Both the position numbers and the translations under genes were made by a program. Below are positions 34,528-42,277 of a stretch of DNA of 64,000 nucleotides, in pieces. The notes under the pieces are model-generated. The model searched no databases and was not told the DNA's origin. It was given only the letters and a program-made list of their open reading frames with translations. The DNA is taken from the NCBI RefSeq assembly GCF_001746365.1, contig NZ_MJAJ01000015.1:85596-149595 (forward strand), written 5' to 3'. This DNA is from Streptomyces sp. LUP30 (GTDB taxonomy: Bacteria > Actinomycetota > Actinomycetes > Streptomycetales > Streptomycetaceae). The number at the start of each line of letters is the position of its first letter. Within the stretch, counting starts at the first letter, position 1.

Positions 34528-34758
34528 TCAGAGCGCCGGAATCTCCGGGAGGGGTATGTCCACGTCGGCGACGTTGCCGCCGCCCTGGCCGAATCCGGGC
34601 TCGGCCCGCAGGCTGTCGGCCGATGTCAGGATGCCGTCGGCTTCAGGGGTGCCGCATTTCGCGTTCCGCAGCCGGAGCCGCCCGTCGGGAGTCCCGTTCT
34701 TCAGGATCTGCCTGGAACCGGCGTCGGCGGTGAATCCGTCCTCTGTGTGCTTGTGCAA
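34528..34758 (-). CDS. Possible small protein or 3' gene remnant
   Basis: 76 codons from TTG (34758), frame open 10 codons upstream to a stop. Third-position G+C near 88% argues for past or present coding. No recognisable domain; the end is GQGGGNVADVDIPLPEIPAL. No convincing ribosome site. The rest of the 34119-34858 region holds only this, the 70-residue ORF and operator 34793-34807. Confidence 0.3.
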   Translation of the reverse strand: MHKHTEDGFTADAGSRQILKNGTPDGRLRLRNAKCGTPEADGILTSADSLRAEPGFGQGGGNVADVDIPLPEIPAL

Positions 34759-34792
34759 CCCGGGTGCTCGACGAATCCGAACAGGCCGCTAT

Positions 34793-34807
34793 CTGACGCT
34801 GCGTCAG
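34793..34807. promoter_or_regulatory. TetR-type operator, perfect and extended (site 10)
   Basis: AT-CTGAC GCTGC GTCAG-AT: the symmetry extends two bases on each side. It lies 51 bp before the SDR gene at 34859. Confidence 0.85.
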
Positions 34808-34858
34808 ATCGAGCGCTACGATGCTGAGTTCCAGTGATGCGATGCGAAGGGGTTCGGC

Positions 34859-35629
34859 ATGGGAAAGCTCGACGGACGCGTCGTCCTCGTGACCGGCGCC
34901 GCGCGCGGCCAGGGAGAGCAGGAGGCCCGGCTGTTCCGGGCGGAGGGCGCCGAGGTGGTGATCGCCGACGTCCTGGACGAACAGGGCGCGGCTCTCGCCG
35001 AGGAGATCGGAGCGCTGTACGTCCACCTCGACGTGGGGCGGGAGGACGCCTGGCAGTCGGCCGTGCGCGCCGCGCAGGAGGCCCACGGCCGGATCGACGG
35101 CCTCGTCAACAACGCCGGCATCCTGCGCTTCAACGCCCTCACCGACACGCCGCTCGACGAATTCATGCAGGTCGTGCAGGTCAACCAGGTCGGCTGCTTC
35201 CTCGGAGTCAAGACGGTCGCGCCGGTGATGGCCGACGGCGGCACGATCGTCAACACGGCGTCGTACACCGCGGTGACCGGGATGGCGGCGGTGGGCTCGT
35301 ACGCGGCGACCAAGCACGCCGTCCTCGGCCTCACCCGGGTCGCGGCCCTGGAGCTCGCCCCGCGGGGCATCCGGGTCAACGCCGTGTGCCCCGGCGCGAT
35401 CGACACCGCCATGTCCAACCCCTCCCTGCTGGACCCGGACGCGGACCGGGAGGAGACCGCGAAGGCCATCGACGGGCTGTACCGCAAGCTCGTGCCGATG
35501 GGCCGCATCGGCCGCCCGGAGGAAGTGGCCCGGCTCGCGCTGTTCCTCACCTGCGACGACTCCTCCTACATCACCGGCCAGCCGTTCGTGATCGACGGAG
35601 GGTGGCTGGCGGGGGTCAGCGTCATCTGA
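34859..35629 (+). CDS. SDR family oxidoreductase (3-alpha/20-beta-hydroxysteroid dehydrogenase-like)
   Basis: 256 residues. TGAARGQGEQEARLF (cofactor loop; GxxxGxG form), VIADVLDEQG (Asp favouring NAD+), IDGLVNNAGI, VNTASYTAVTGMAAVGSYAATKHAV (Ser, and YxxxK as YAATK), NAVCPGAIDTAMS, and YITGQPFVIDGGWLAG. The pattern is typical of classical NAD-dependent SDRs annotated as hydroxysteroid or cyclic-alcohol dehydrogenases. Controlled by site 10; the next operon begins 108 bp after it. Oxidation of a ring hydroxyl to a ketone is a reasonable inference. Confidence 0.9.
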   Translation: MGKLDGRVVLVTGAARGQGEQEARLFRAEGAEVVIADVLDEQGAALAEEIGALYVHLDVGREDAWQSAVRAAQEAHGRIDGLVNNAGILRFNALTDTPLDEFMQVVQVNQVGCFLGVKTVAPVMADGGTIVNTASYTAVTGMAAVGSYAATKHAVLGLTRVAALELAPRGIRVNAVCPGAIDTAMSNPSLLDPDADREETAKAIDGLYRKLVPMGRIGRPEEVARLALFLTCDDSSYITGQPFVIDGGWLAGVSVI

Positions 35630-35640
35630 GGGGTCGTCAG
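35626..35640. promoter_or_regulatory. Near-match TetR-type operator over the SDR stop codon
   Basis: CTGAG GGGTC GTCAG: one mismatch (last base of the left arm). It overlaps the SDR stop codon and is centred 60 bp upstream of site 11, so it may be an auxiliary site for the LLM operon. The overlap with coding sequence lowers confidence. Confidence 0.4.
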
Positions 35641-35685
35641 GTATTGACCCTCCATGCGGCGGGTGCGACAGTCGGGCCAGTCGAT

Positions 35686-35700
35686 CTGACGAACCGTCAG
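35686..35700. promoter_or_regulatory. TetR-type operator, perfect (site 11)
   Basis: CTGAC GAACC GTCAG, 37 bp before the TTG start of the LLM/amidohydrolase/aldehyde dehydrogenase operon. Confidence 0.85.
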
Positions 35701-35737
35701 AAATCGTGGACTTCAGAACCGGGGACGGTGAACCTCC

Positions 35738-36856
35738 TTGGAATTCGGGCTCTTTGTACAGGGATATGTGGGCAAGCGCGGCGAGACCGACCCGCTCGCC
35801 GAGCACAAGGCGCTGATGGAGGAGACCGAGTACGTCATCCAGGCGGACAAGTCCGGCTTCAAGTACGCCTGGGCCTCCGAGCACCACTTCCTGGAGGAGT
35901 ACTCGCACCTCTCCGCCAACGACGTCTACCTCGGCTACCTCGCCCACGCCACCGACCGCATCCACCTCGGCTCGGGCATCTTCAACCCGCTCGCGCAGGT
36001 CAACCACCCGGTCAAGGTCGCCGAGAAGGTCGCCATGCTCGACCACCTCACCGGCAACCGCTTCGAGTTCGGCTCCGGCCGCGGCGCCGGCTCCCACGAG
36101 ATCCTCGGCTTCCTCCCCGGCATCACCGACATGAATCACACGAAGGAGATCTGGGAGGAGACCATCGCCGAGTTCCCCAAGATGTGGCTTCAGGACGAGT
36201 ACGCCGGCTTCCAGGGCAAGCACTGGCAGCTGCCGCCGCGCAAGATCCTGCCGAAGCCGTACGGGAAGTCGCACCCGGCGATGTGGTACGCCGCCGGATC
36301 GCCGCCGTCGTACGCGATGGCCGCGAAGAAGGGCCTCGGGGTGCTGGGCTTCAGCATCCAGAAGGTGTCCGACATGGAGTGGGTGCTGGAGCAGTACAAG
36401 ACGGCCGTCGTGAACGCCGAGCCGATCGGGGACTTCGTCAACGACAACGTGATGGTGACGACGACGGCGATCTGCGCGCCCACCCACGACGAGGCGATCC
36501 GGATCGCCGTCGAGGGCGAACTGCACTACCTGCCGTCCCTGGTGTTCCGCTACCACGACACCTTCCCGCGCCCCGAGGGCTTCCCCGTCTGGCCGGAGAC
36601 GCTGCCCGAGTACAACGCCGAGTTCGTGGAGCTCCTCGTCGAGGAGGAGCTGCTGATCTGCGGCGACCCGGACGAGGTGACCCGCCAGTGCAAGCGGTGG
36701 GAGCAGGCCGGGGCCGACCAGCTGTCGTTCGGGCTGCCGGTGGGCGTGCCGAAGGAGGAGACGCTGCAGACGATCCGGCTGATCGGGGAGCACGTGATCC
36801 CGAAGATCGACACGGATCCCGTTCACCGGACGTCGCGCTTCCGCGGGACCGTCTGA
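35738..36856 (+). CDS. LLM-class flavin-dependent oxidoreductase (monooxygenase-like)
   Basis: 372 residues; TTG start (LEFGLFVQGYVG, read as Met) after an ACCTCC stretch. Bacterial luciferase-like barrel: KYAWASEHHFLEEYSHLSAN (the EHH motif of luciferase-like monooxygenases), VAMLDHLTGNRFEFGSGRGAGSHEI, and GDPDEVTRQCKRWEQAGADQLSF. The EHHF element and length are closer to FMNH2-dependent monooxygenases than to typical F420 enzymes, so it may be the client of the flavin reductase at 354-935, which shares the operator. First gene of a three-gene operon; 47 bp to the next. Confidence 0.88.
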   Translation: MEFGLFVQGYVGKRGETDPLAEHKALMEETEYVIQADKSGFKYAWASEHHFLEEYSHLSANDVYLGYLAHATDRIHLGSGIFNPLAQVNHPVKVAEKVAMLDHLTGNRFEFGSGRGAGSHEILGFLPGITDMNHTKEIWEETIAEFPKMWLQDEYAGFQGKHWQLPPRKILPKPYGKSHPAMWYAAGSPPSYAMAAKKGLGVLGFSIQKVSDMEWVLEQYKTAVVNAEPIGDFVNDNVMVTTTAICAPTHDEAIRIAVEGELHYLPSLVFRYHDTFPRPEGFPVWPETLPEYNAEFVELLVEEELLICGDPDEVTRQCKRWEQAGADQLSFGLPVGVPKEETLQTIRLIGEHVIPKIDTDPVHRTSRFRGTV

Positions 36857-36903
36857 GGTCGTACGAGGCCGGACAGGTCCCCGCAGGTGAAAAGGGAGCC
36901 CCC

Positions 36904-38634
36904 ATGCTCGATCACGTGATCAAGGGTGCGACCGTCGTGGACGGGACGGGTGCACCCGCGTTCCGCGCCGACGTCGGCCTCCGGGACGGGCGGATCGCCG
37001 TCATCGGAACCGTCGCCGAGGAGGCGCGCACGGCCGAGGACGCCGCCGGACTCGTCCTCGCCCCCGGGTTCGTCGACCCGCACACGCACTACGACGCCCA
37101 GCTCTTCTGGGACCCGTACGCCACCCCGTCCCTGAACCACGGGGTGACCACGGTCGCGGCCGGGAACTGCGGCTTCACGCTCGCACCGCTCAACCCCGAC
37201 CGCCCCGAGGACGCCGACTACACGCGCCGCATGATGTCCAAGGTCGAGGGAATGTCCCTGGTCGCGCTGGAAGAGGGCGCGCCCTGGAACTGGCACGGGT
37301 TCGGGGAGTACCTCGACGCCCTCGAAGGGCGGATCGCCGTCAACGCGGGGTTCATGGTGGGCCACTGCGCCCTGCGCCGGTACGTGATGGGGCCGGACGC
37401 GGTGGGCGGACAGCCCAGCGAGGAGCAACTGGACCAGATCGTACGGCTGCTGCACGAGGCCATGGAGGCGGGGGCGTGGGGTTTCTCCACCACCCAGTCG
37501 TCCACCCACTCCGACGGCGACGGCCGGCCCGTCGCCTCCCGGCACGCGCTTCCCGCCGAGCTGCTGGCGTTGTCGCGGGCCGTGGGCGAGCACGAGGGCA
37601 CCCAGATCGAGGCCATCGTCGCCGGCTGTCTGGACCAGTTCAGCGACGCCGAGATCGACCTGTTCGTCGAGATGAGCGCGGCGGCCGGACGCCCCCTGAA
37701 CTGGAACGTCCTCACCGTCGACGCGGCCGTCCCGGAGCGGGTGCCCCGGCAGCTCACCGCGAGCGAGCGGGCCCGCAAGGCGGGCGGCAGGGTCGTGGCG
37801 CTCACGATGCCGATCCTCACGCCGATGAACATGTCCCTGGGCACCTTCTGCGCGCTGAACCTGATCCCCGGCTGGGGGCCGGTCCTGAGCCTGCCCGTCC
37901 CGGAGCGCATCGAGAGGCTGCGGGACCCGGGCGTGCGGGCCGAGATGCTGCGGCGGGCCGACTCCAGGGAGGCGGGCGTCTTCCGGCGGCTGGCCGACTT
38001 CGGGCGGTACGTCATCGGCGACACCTACAGCGCGGCCAACGAGGGCCTCACCGGACGGGTCGTCCGGGACATCGCCGCCGAACGCGGCCTCGACCCGTTC
38101 GCCTGTCTGGTCGAGATCTGCGCGGCCGACGAACTGCGCACGGTCCTGTGGCCGATGCCCACGGACAACGACCCCGGCTCATGGGCGCTGCGCGCGCAGA
38201 CCTGGAGCCACGAGGACGTCCTGCTCGGCGGCTCCGACGCCGGCGCCCACCTGGACCGCATGTGCGGAGCCCCGTACACCACCCGCTTCCTGGGCGACTG
38301 CCTGCGCGGCCGGAAGCTGGCCGGTCTGGAGCAGGCGGTGAAGATGCTCACCGACGACCCGGCGCAACTGTTCGGCCTGCGGGAACGGGGCCGGATCCAG
38401 GAGGGCTTCCACGCGGACCTGGTCCTGTTCGACCCGGCGCGGATCGACGCGGGCAAGGCCACCCTGGTGCACGACCTGCCGGGCGACAGTCCCCGGCTGG
38501 ACTCCCGGGCGATCGGCGTGCGGGCCGTCTGGGTCAACGGCGTGGCGGTCATCCGGGACGACGTGGTGACGGGCGCCGTGCCGGGGCGGGTGCTGCGCTC
38601 GGGCCGGGACACCAGGACGGTGAGCACCGGATGA
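36904..38634 (+). CDS. D-aminoacylase/dihydroorotase-like amidohydrolase
   Basis: 576 residues, with GGGAG upstream of the ATG at 36904. Amidohydrolase-3-type features: LDHVIKGATVVDGTGAPAFRADVGLRDGRI (N-terminal beta-sandwich), LAPGFVDPHTHYDAQLFWDP (metal HxH), GVTTVAAGNCGFTLAP, GGSDAGAHLDRMCG, and a C-terminal GFHADLVLFDP. Annotated relatives are N-acyl-D-amino-acid deacylases, but such genes recur in CoA-catabolic clusters where a C-C or lactone/amide hydrolysis is more likely. ATGA overlap with the aldehyde dehydrogenase gene. Exact bond cleaved cannot be stated. Confidence 0.87.
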   Translation: MLDHVIKGATVVDGTGAPAFRADVGLRDGRIAVIGTVAEEARTAEDAAGLVLAPGFVDPHTHYDAQLFWDPYATPSLNHGVTTVAAGNCGFTLAPLNPDRPEDADYTRRMMSKVEGMSLVALEEGAPWNWHGFGEYLDALEGRIAVNAGFMVGHCALRRYVMGPDAVGGQPSEEQLDQIVRLLHEAMEAGAWGFSTTQSSTHSDGDGRPVASRHALPAELLALSRAVGEHEGTQIEAIVAGCLDQFSDAEIDLFVEMSAAAGRPLNWNVLTVDAAVPERVPRQLTASERARKAGGRVVALTMPILTPMNMSLGTFCALNLIPGWGPVLSLPVPERIERLRDPGVRAEMLRRADSREAGVFRRLADFGRYVIGDTYSAANEGLTGRVVRDIAAERGLDPFACLVEICAADELRTVLWPMPTDNDPGSWALRAQTWSHEDVLLGGSDAGAHLDRMCGAPYTTRFLGDCLRGRKLAGLEQAVKMLTDDPAQLFGLRERGRIQEGFHADLVLFDPARIDAGKATLVHDLPGDSPRLDSRAIGVRAVWVNGVAVIRDDVVTGAVPGRVLRSGRDTRTVSTG

Positions 38635-40094
38635 GCGGCGAACCGGCCTACGGACAGCGCCTGTTCGTCGGCGGCGCCTGGATGGAGCCGGACGCCGGGC
38701 ACTACGAGGTCGTCGACCCGGCGACCGAGGGCACCGTCGGCTGGGCGCCGGAGGCCTCGCAGGACCAGGTGCGGGCGGCCTGCGCGGCGGCTCGCGAGGC
38801 GTTCGGCCCGTGGTCGCGCACCGCGCCGGAGGAGCGTGCGGCGGTCCTCGGCCGTGCGGCCGACATCGTGCGGGCCCGGCTGCTGCCCTACGCCGAGCTC
38901 GCCCGGGCGGAGACGGGCGCGACGACCGGGACGGCGCGCGCCATGCAGGTCGGGGTGGGCGCGGCCCGCTTCCGCCGGTACGCGCGCGTGGAGTCCGCCG
39001 AGTGGCCGGTCCCGCCGCAGATCAACGAGGCGGGCCCGATGGGGAAGGCCGGTGTGATGGGCGCGCTGGCCGTCCGCCAGCCCGTCGGCGTCGTCACCTG
39101 CATCACCTCCTACAACAACCCGTGGGCGAACCCGGCCGGGAAGATCGCCCCCGCCCTGGCGATGGGCAACACGGTCGTGGTCAAACCGGCCCCGCAGGAC
39201 CCCCTGTCCGTCTACCGGATGGCGGAGGCGCTGGAGGCGGCGGGCGTGCCGCGCGGGGTGGTGAACGTCGTCTCGGGACGGGCCGTCGAGATCGGCGAGA
39301 CGGCCGTGTCGTCGCCGGACGTCGACATGGTGAGCTTCACCGGCTCGACGGCCGTCGGACAGCGCATCGCCGAGGTGTGCGGGCGGCAGATGAAGCGCCA
39401 GCTGATGGAGCTGGGCGGCAAGGGCGCGGCGGTCGTCCTCGACGACGCGGACGTCGCCTCGGCGGTGGCCGGCATCGGCACCACGTTCTCCTTCTACAGC
39501 GGCCAGATCTGCACGGCGCCGACACGGGTGCTGGCGCAGCGGGGGGTGTACGACCGGCTGGTCGAGCGACTCGGCGCGTATGCGGCCCGGTTGACGGTGG
39601 GCGACCCCGGAGAGGCGGACACGGTGGTCGGCCCGGTGATCTCGGCCGCCCATCGGGACCGGGTGGAGTCGTACGTCGAACTGGGGCGCAAGGAGGGCGC
39701 GGTGGTTGTGACGGGCGGCGAACGCCCCTCGCTGGAGCGGGGCTTCTACGTTGCGCCGACCCTGCTCGCCGACTGCACCAACGACATGCGGGTGGCCCGG
39801 GAGGAGATCTTCGGCCCGGTGGTCGTCGTCATCCCCTTCGACGAGGAGGAGGAGGGCGTCGCCCTGGCCAACGACAGCGACTACGGGCTCATCGACTACG
39901 TCTGGTCGGGCGACGTGGCCCGCGCCTTCCGCGTGGCCCGACGGCTGCGGGCCGGCGGCGTCGGCGTCAACACCGTCGGCCGCAACATGGAAGCGCCGTT
40001 CGGGGGCTTCAAGAGGAGCGGGGTCGGCCGCGACGTCGGCTCGTACGCGCTGCACGCGTACAGCGAGGTACAGGCGATCGTCTGGCCGGGGTGA
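38631..40094 (+). CDS. NAD(P)-dependent aldehyde dehydrogenase
   Basis: 487 residues. Cofactor site SFTGSTAVGQRIAE, catalytic Glu in MELGGKGAAVVLDDADV, nucleophile Cys in FYSGQICTAPTRVL, and EEIFGPVVVVIPF. It oxidises an aldehyde to the acid, or to an acyl-CoA if CoA-acylating, in the cytoplasm. Last gene of the LLM/amidohydrolase operon, starting inside the previous stop codon. An aldehyde could arise from the LLM monooxygenase or from retro-aldol cleavage by the Ltp-like proteins. Confidence 0.93.
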   Translation: MSGEPAYGQRLFVGGAWMEPDAGHYEVVDPATEGTVGWAPEASQDQVRAACAAAREAFGPWSRTAPEERAAVLGRAADIVRARLLPYAELARAETGATTGTARAMQVGVGAARFRRYARVESAEWPVPPQINEAGPMGKAGVMGALAVRQPVGVVTCITSYNNPWANPAGKIAPALAMGNTVVVKPAPQDPLSVYRMAEALEAAGVPRGVVNVVSGRAVEIGETAVSSPDVDMVSFTGSTAVGQRIAEVCGRQMKRQLMELGGKGAAVVLDDADVASAVAGIGTTFSFYSGQICTAPTRVLAQRGVYDRLVERLGAYAARLTVGDPGEADTVVGPVISAAHRDRVESYVELGRKEGAVVVTGGERPSLERGFYVAPTLLADCTNDMRVAREEIFGPVVVVIPFDEEEEGVALANDSDYGLIDYVWSGDVARAFRVARRLRAGGVGVNTVGRNMEAPFGGFKRSGVGRDVGSYALHAYSEVQAIVWPG

Positions 40095-40163
40095 GCCCGG
40101 CCGGACGGGGGCACGCCCGCACTCGGTCTCGACGGCTTCCCTGACCCGCTCCCGTGACGAGGG

Positions 40164-40559
40164 TCACCTCTCCAGGTCCACCCGTACCGTGAGCAGTCCC
40201 GTTCCGAGTGCCCGTACCGCCGTGCTGTTGGCGCGGGGCAGGGTGCGCAGACGCGCGACCGGGTCGTCCTCGGGCATCAGGTGGGCCGTCCCGGAGTGCC
40301 ACCGCCCGCCGAGGCGCACCCGCACGCGCGGGTCGGCCTGGATGTTGCGGACGTACTGCGACCGCTCCCCGAACTCCGAGACCAGCCAGAACGTGTCGCC
40401 GACCCGGCGGCCGCCCAGCGGGGTGCGCCGGGGCCGGCCGGAGACGCGGCCGGTGGTCTCCAGGAGCGTGTGGAACGGCAGCCGGCGCGTCAGGGGGTTG
40501 GCGACGTACCGCTGCAGGGCGGTCGTAGCACGGAAACGGAGGTCGCTGGAACGGGCCAT
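40164..40559 (-). CDS. F420-dependent nitroreductase family protein (Ddn-like, short)
   Basis: 131 residues. Deazaflavin-dependent split-barrel motifs: FHTLLETTGRVSGRPRRTPLGGRRVGDTFWLVSEFG, SQYVRNIQADPRVRVRLGGRW, and a C-terminal VRVDLER. Second member of this family in the window. Likely F420H2-dependent reduction of a quinone or enone; a protective quinone-reductase role is also known for the family. No operator of the TetR type upstream. Confidence 0.88.
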   Translation of the reverse strand: MARSSDLRFRATTALQRYVANPLTRRLPFHTLLETTGRVSGRPRRTPLGGRRVGDTFWLVSEFGERSQYVRNIQADPRVRVRLGGRWHSGTAHLMPEDDPVARLRTLPRANSTAVRALGTGLLTVRVDLER

Positions 40560-40741
40560 GATCCGTGGGGCTCCTTCGCGGACAGGTGTGTTGCGTCCAT
40601 GCTCCCCGACGGCGTCGGCGTGACGGAAGCGGGCGGCCGCACGGGCGACGGGCTCCGGTGGCCGGCCGGGCCGGGCGGGCGGGTCCTGTCCGTCGGACGG
40701 GTGCTAGCCTCCCCGCGTTCAAGATCGAAACGGGGGAGCCG

Positions 40742-41194
40742 ATGGCCGCCAGGTCGAGCAGGGTCGCGGGAGCGGTGCTGTGCACCGTCACACTGATGAC
40801 GGGCTGTGCGTCGGGCTCCGACGCGGACCCGCCCACGAGTCACCCCACGCAGGACACGAGCATCACCGCCGAGGTCGGCGAGCGCTTCACCCTCTCCGTG
40901 CCGGAGAACGGGTCCACCCGCGAGCACTGGTCCGTCGTCGCCCCGCAGCCGGACGCCTCGGTGGTCCGCACCGCAGGCCGGCGCTACGAGTCCGGCGACG
41001 ACGGGAAGTCGGTCGGCGGCGGCGGCACGCTCGTCCTCACCTTCGAGGCCACGGGCCGGGGCAGCACCCGGATCGTGCTGCTGCACTGCACGTTCCCCAT
41101 GGCGGGGTCGGCAGCCTGCGGCGGCGGCGCGAGTCCGTCCCCGACCCCGCCCCCGGAGCCGGAGCGGATCACCTACCGGGTCACCGTGCGCTGA
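40742..41194 (+). CDS. Lipoprotein with chagasin-like (I42) inhibitor fold
   Basis: 150 residues. Lipoprotein signal with lipobox LMTGC at about residue 19-23, so it should be anchored outside the membrane. The body resembles inhibitor family I42/chagasin: EVGERFTLSVPENGSTREHWSVV (loop like NPTTGYxW), then GGGGTLVLTFEATGRGSTRIVLLH. I42 proteins block papain-like cysteine proteases. The tail is Pro/Ser-rich with Cys-Gly. The canonical loop is altered, so inhibition is not assured. GGGGGAG precedes the ATG. Confidence 0.7.
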   Translation: MAARSSRVAGAVLCTVTLMTGCASGSDADPPTSHPTQDTSITAEVGERFTLSVPENGSTREHWSVVAPQPDASVVRTAGRRYESGDDGKSVGGGGTLVLTFEATGRGSTRIVLLHCTFPMAGSAACGGGASPSPTPPPEPERITYRVTVR

Positions 41195-41375
41195 CGACGC
41201 GCGGGCCGTGGCAGGACCGGCCCCCGCCGCGGCGGCCGGTCCTGCCCCGGCCCGGCGCGCCCCGACATCGATGCCGACCAGTCGGTATGGACACGTGCCC
41301 CGTCTGCCGGTACAGATGAGGGCGTCGTCCGCGACGACGCCGCCGACCGAGCCGTACGCAGTGAAAGGGCCGCCC

Positions 41376-42221
41376 ATGCGCATCGCCGTCACGATCTTCC
41401 TCACCGACGAGACGATCACCCCCACCCGCCTCGCGCGTGAGCTGGAGGAACGCGGTTTCGCCGGGCTCTATCTGCCCGAGCACACGCACATCCCGGTCGA
41501 GCGGACCACCCCCTACCCCGCAGGCGGCGACCTGCCCCGCGAGTACGGCCGCACCCTCGACCCCTTCGTCGCCCTCGGGCAGGCGGCGGCCGTGACGGAG
41601 ACGCTCGGCCTCGGCACCGGCATCACGCTCGTCGCCCAGCACGACCCGATCGGCCTGGCCAAGCAGATCGCGACCGTGGACCACCTCTCCGGCGGACGGC
41701 TCACCCTCGGCCTCGGCTACGGGTGGAACGTCGAGGAGGCCGCCGACCACGGCGTGCACTGGCGCACCCGGCGCGAACTGGTCCGCGACCGGATGCGGCT
41801 GATGCAGGCGCTGTGGGCGGACGAACCGACCGCGTACGAGGGCGAGTTCGGGAGCGTGCGCGCCAGCACCGCGTACCCCAAGCCCGTGCAGAAGCCGCGC
41901 GGCCCCGTCACCGGGCCCCGCACCCTGATCGGCGGGGCCGCCGGGCCCAAGCTGTTCGCGCACATCTGCGAGTACGCCGACGGCTGGCTGCCGATCGGCG
42001 GACGCGGCCTCTCCGAGTCGCTGCCCGTGCTGCGCTCCGCCTGGGCGGACGCGGGCCGCGATCCCTCCGCCCTGCAGATCGTGCCGTACGCCGTCCACCC
42101 GTCCCCCGGCAAGCTCGCGCACTACGCGGAGCTCGGCATCGAGGAGGTCGTGGTGCAGCTGCCGCCCGCGGGCGAGGCGGAGGTGCTCGCACTGCTCGAC
42201 GGGTTCGCCCCCTTCCTGTAG
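41376..42221 (+). CDS. LLM-class F420-dependent oxidoreductase
   Basis: 281 residues from the ATG at 41376. Barrel motifs: LARELEERGFAGLYLPEHTHIPVER, TGITLVAQHDPIGLAKQIATVDHLSGGRLTLGLGYGWNVEEAADHG, LIGGAAGPKLFAHICEYADGWLPIGG. The family (TIGR03619-like) uses F420. It is followed by a small hairpin and 56 bp later by fbiC, so an F420 enzyme sits beside the gene that makes the deazaflavin ring. No TetR-type operator at its promoter. Confidence 0.88.
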   Translation: MRIAVTIFLTDETITPTRLARELEERGFAGLYLPEHTHIPVERTTPYPAGGDLPREYGRTLDPFVALGQAAAVTETLGLGTGITLVAQHDPIGLAKQIATVDHLSGGRLTLGLGYGWNVEEAADHGVHWRTRRELVRDRMRLMQALWADEPTAYEGEFGSVRASTAYPKPVQKPRGPVTGPRTLIGGAAGPKLFAHICEYADGWLPIGGRGLSESLPVLRSAWADAGRDPSALQIVPYAVHPSPGKLAHYAELGIEEVVVQLPPAGEAEVLALLDGFAPFL

Positions 42222-42224
42222 GCC

Positions 42225-42242
42225 GCGCGCCTCAGGGCGCGC
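42225..42242 (+). terminator. Small hairpin between LLM gene and fbiC
   Basis: GCGCGCC (42225-42231) pairs with GGCGCGC (42236-42242) over a 4-nt loop, 4 bp after the LLM stop. It probably gives fbiC a separate transcript. Confidence 0.5.
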
Positions 42243-42277
42243 CCCAAGCCCGGAAAACGTGATCGTATGCTCGAAGG

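Noticed and set aside
36823..40055. Long antisense open frames across the amidohydrolase and aldehyde dehydrogenase genes
   Set aside because: No domain similarity; the sense frames carry clear catalytic motifs.
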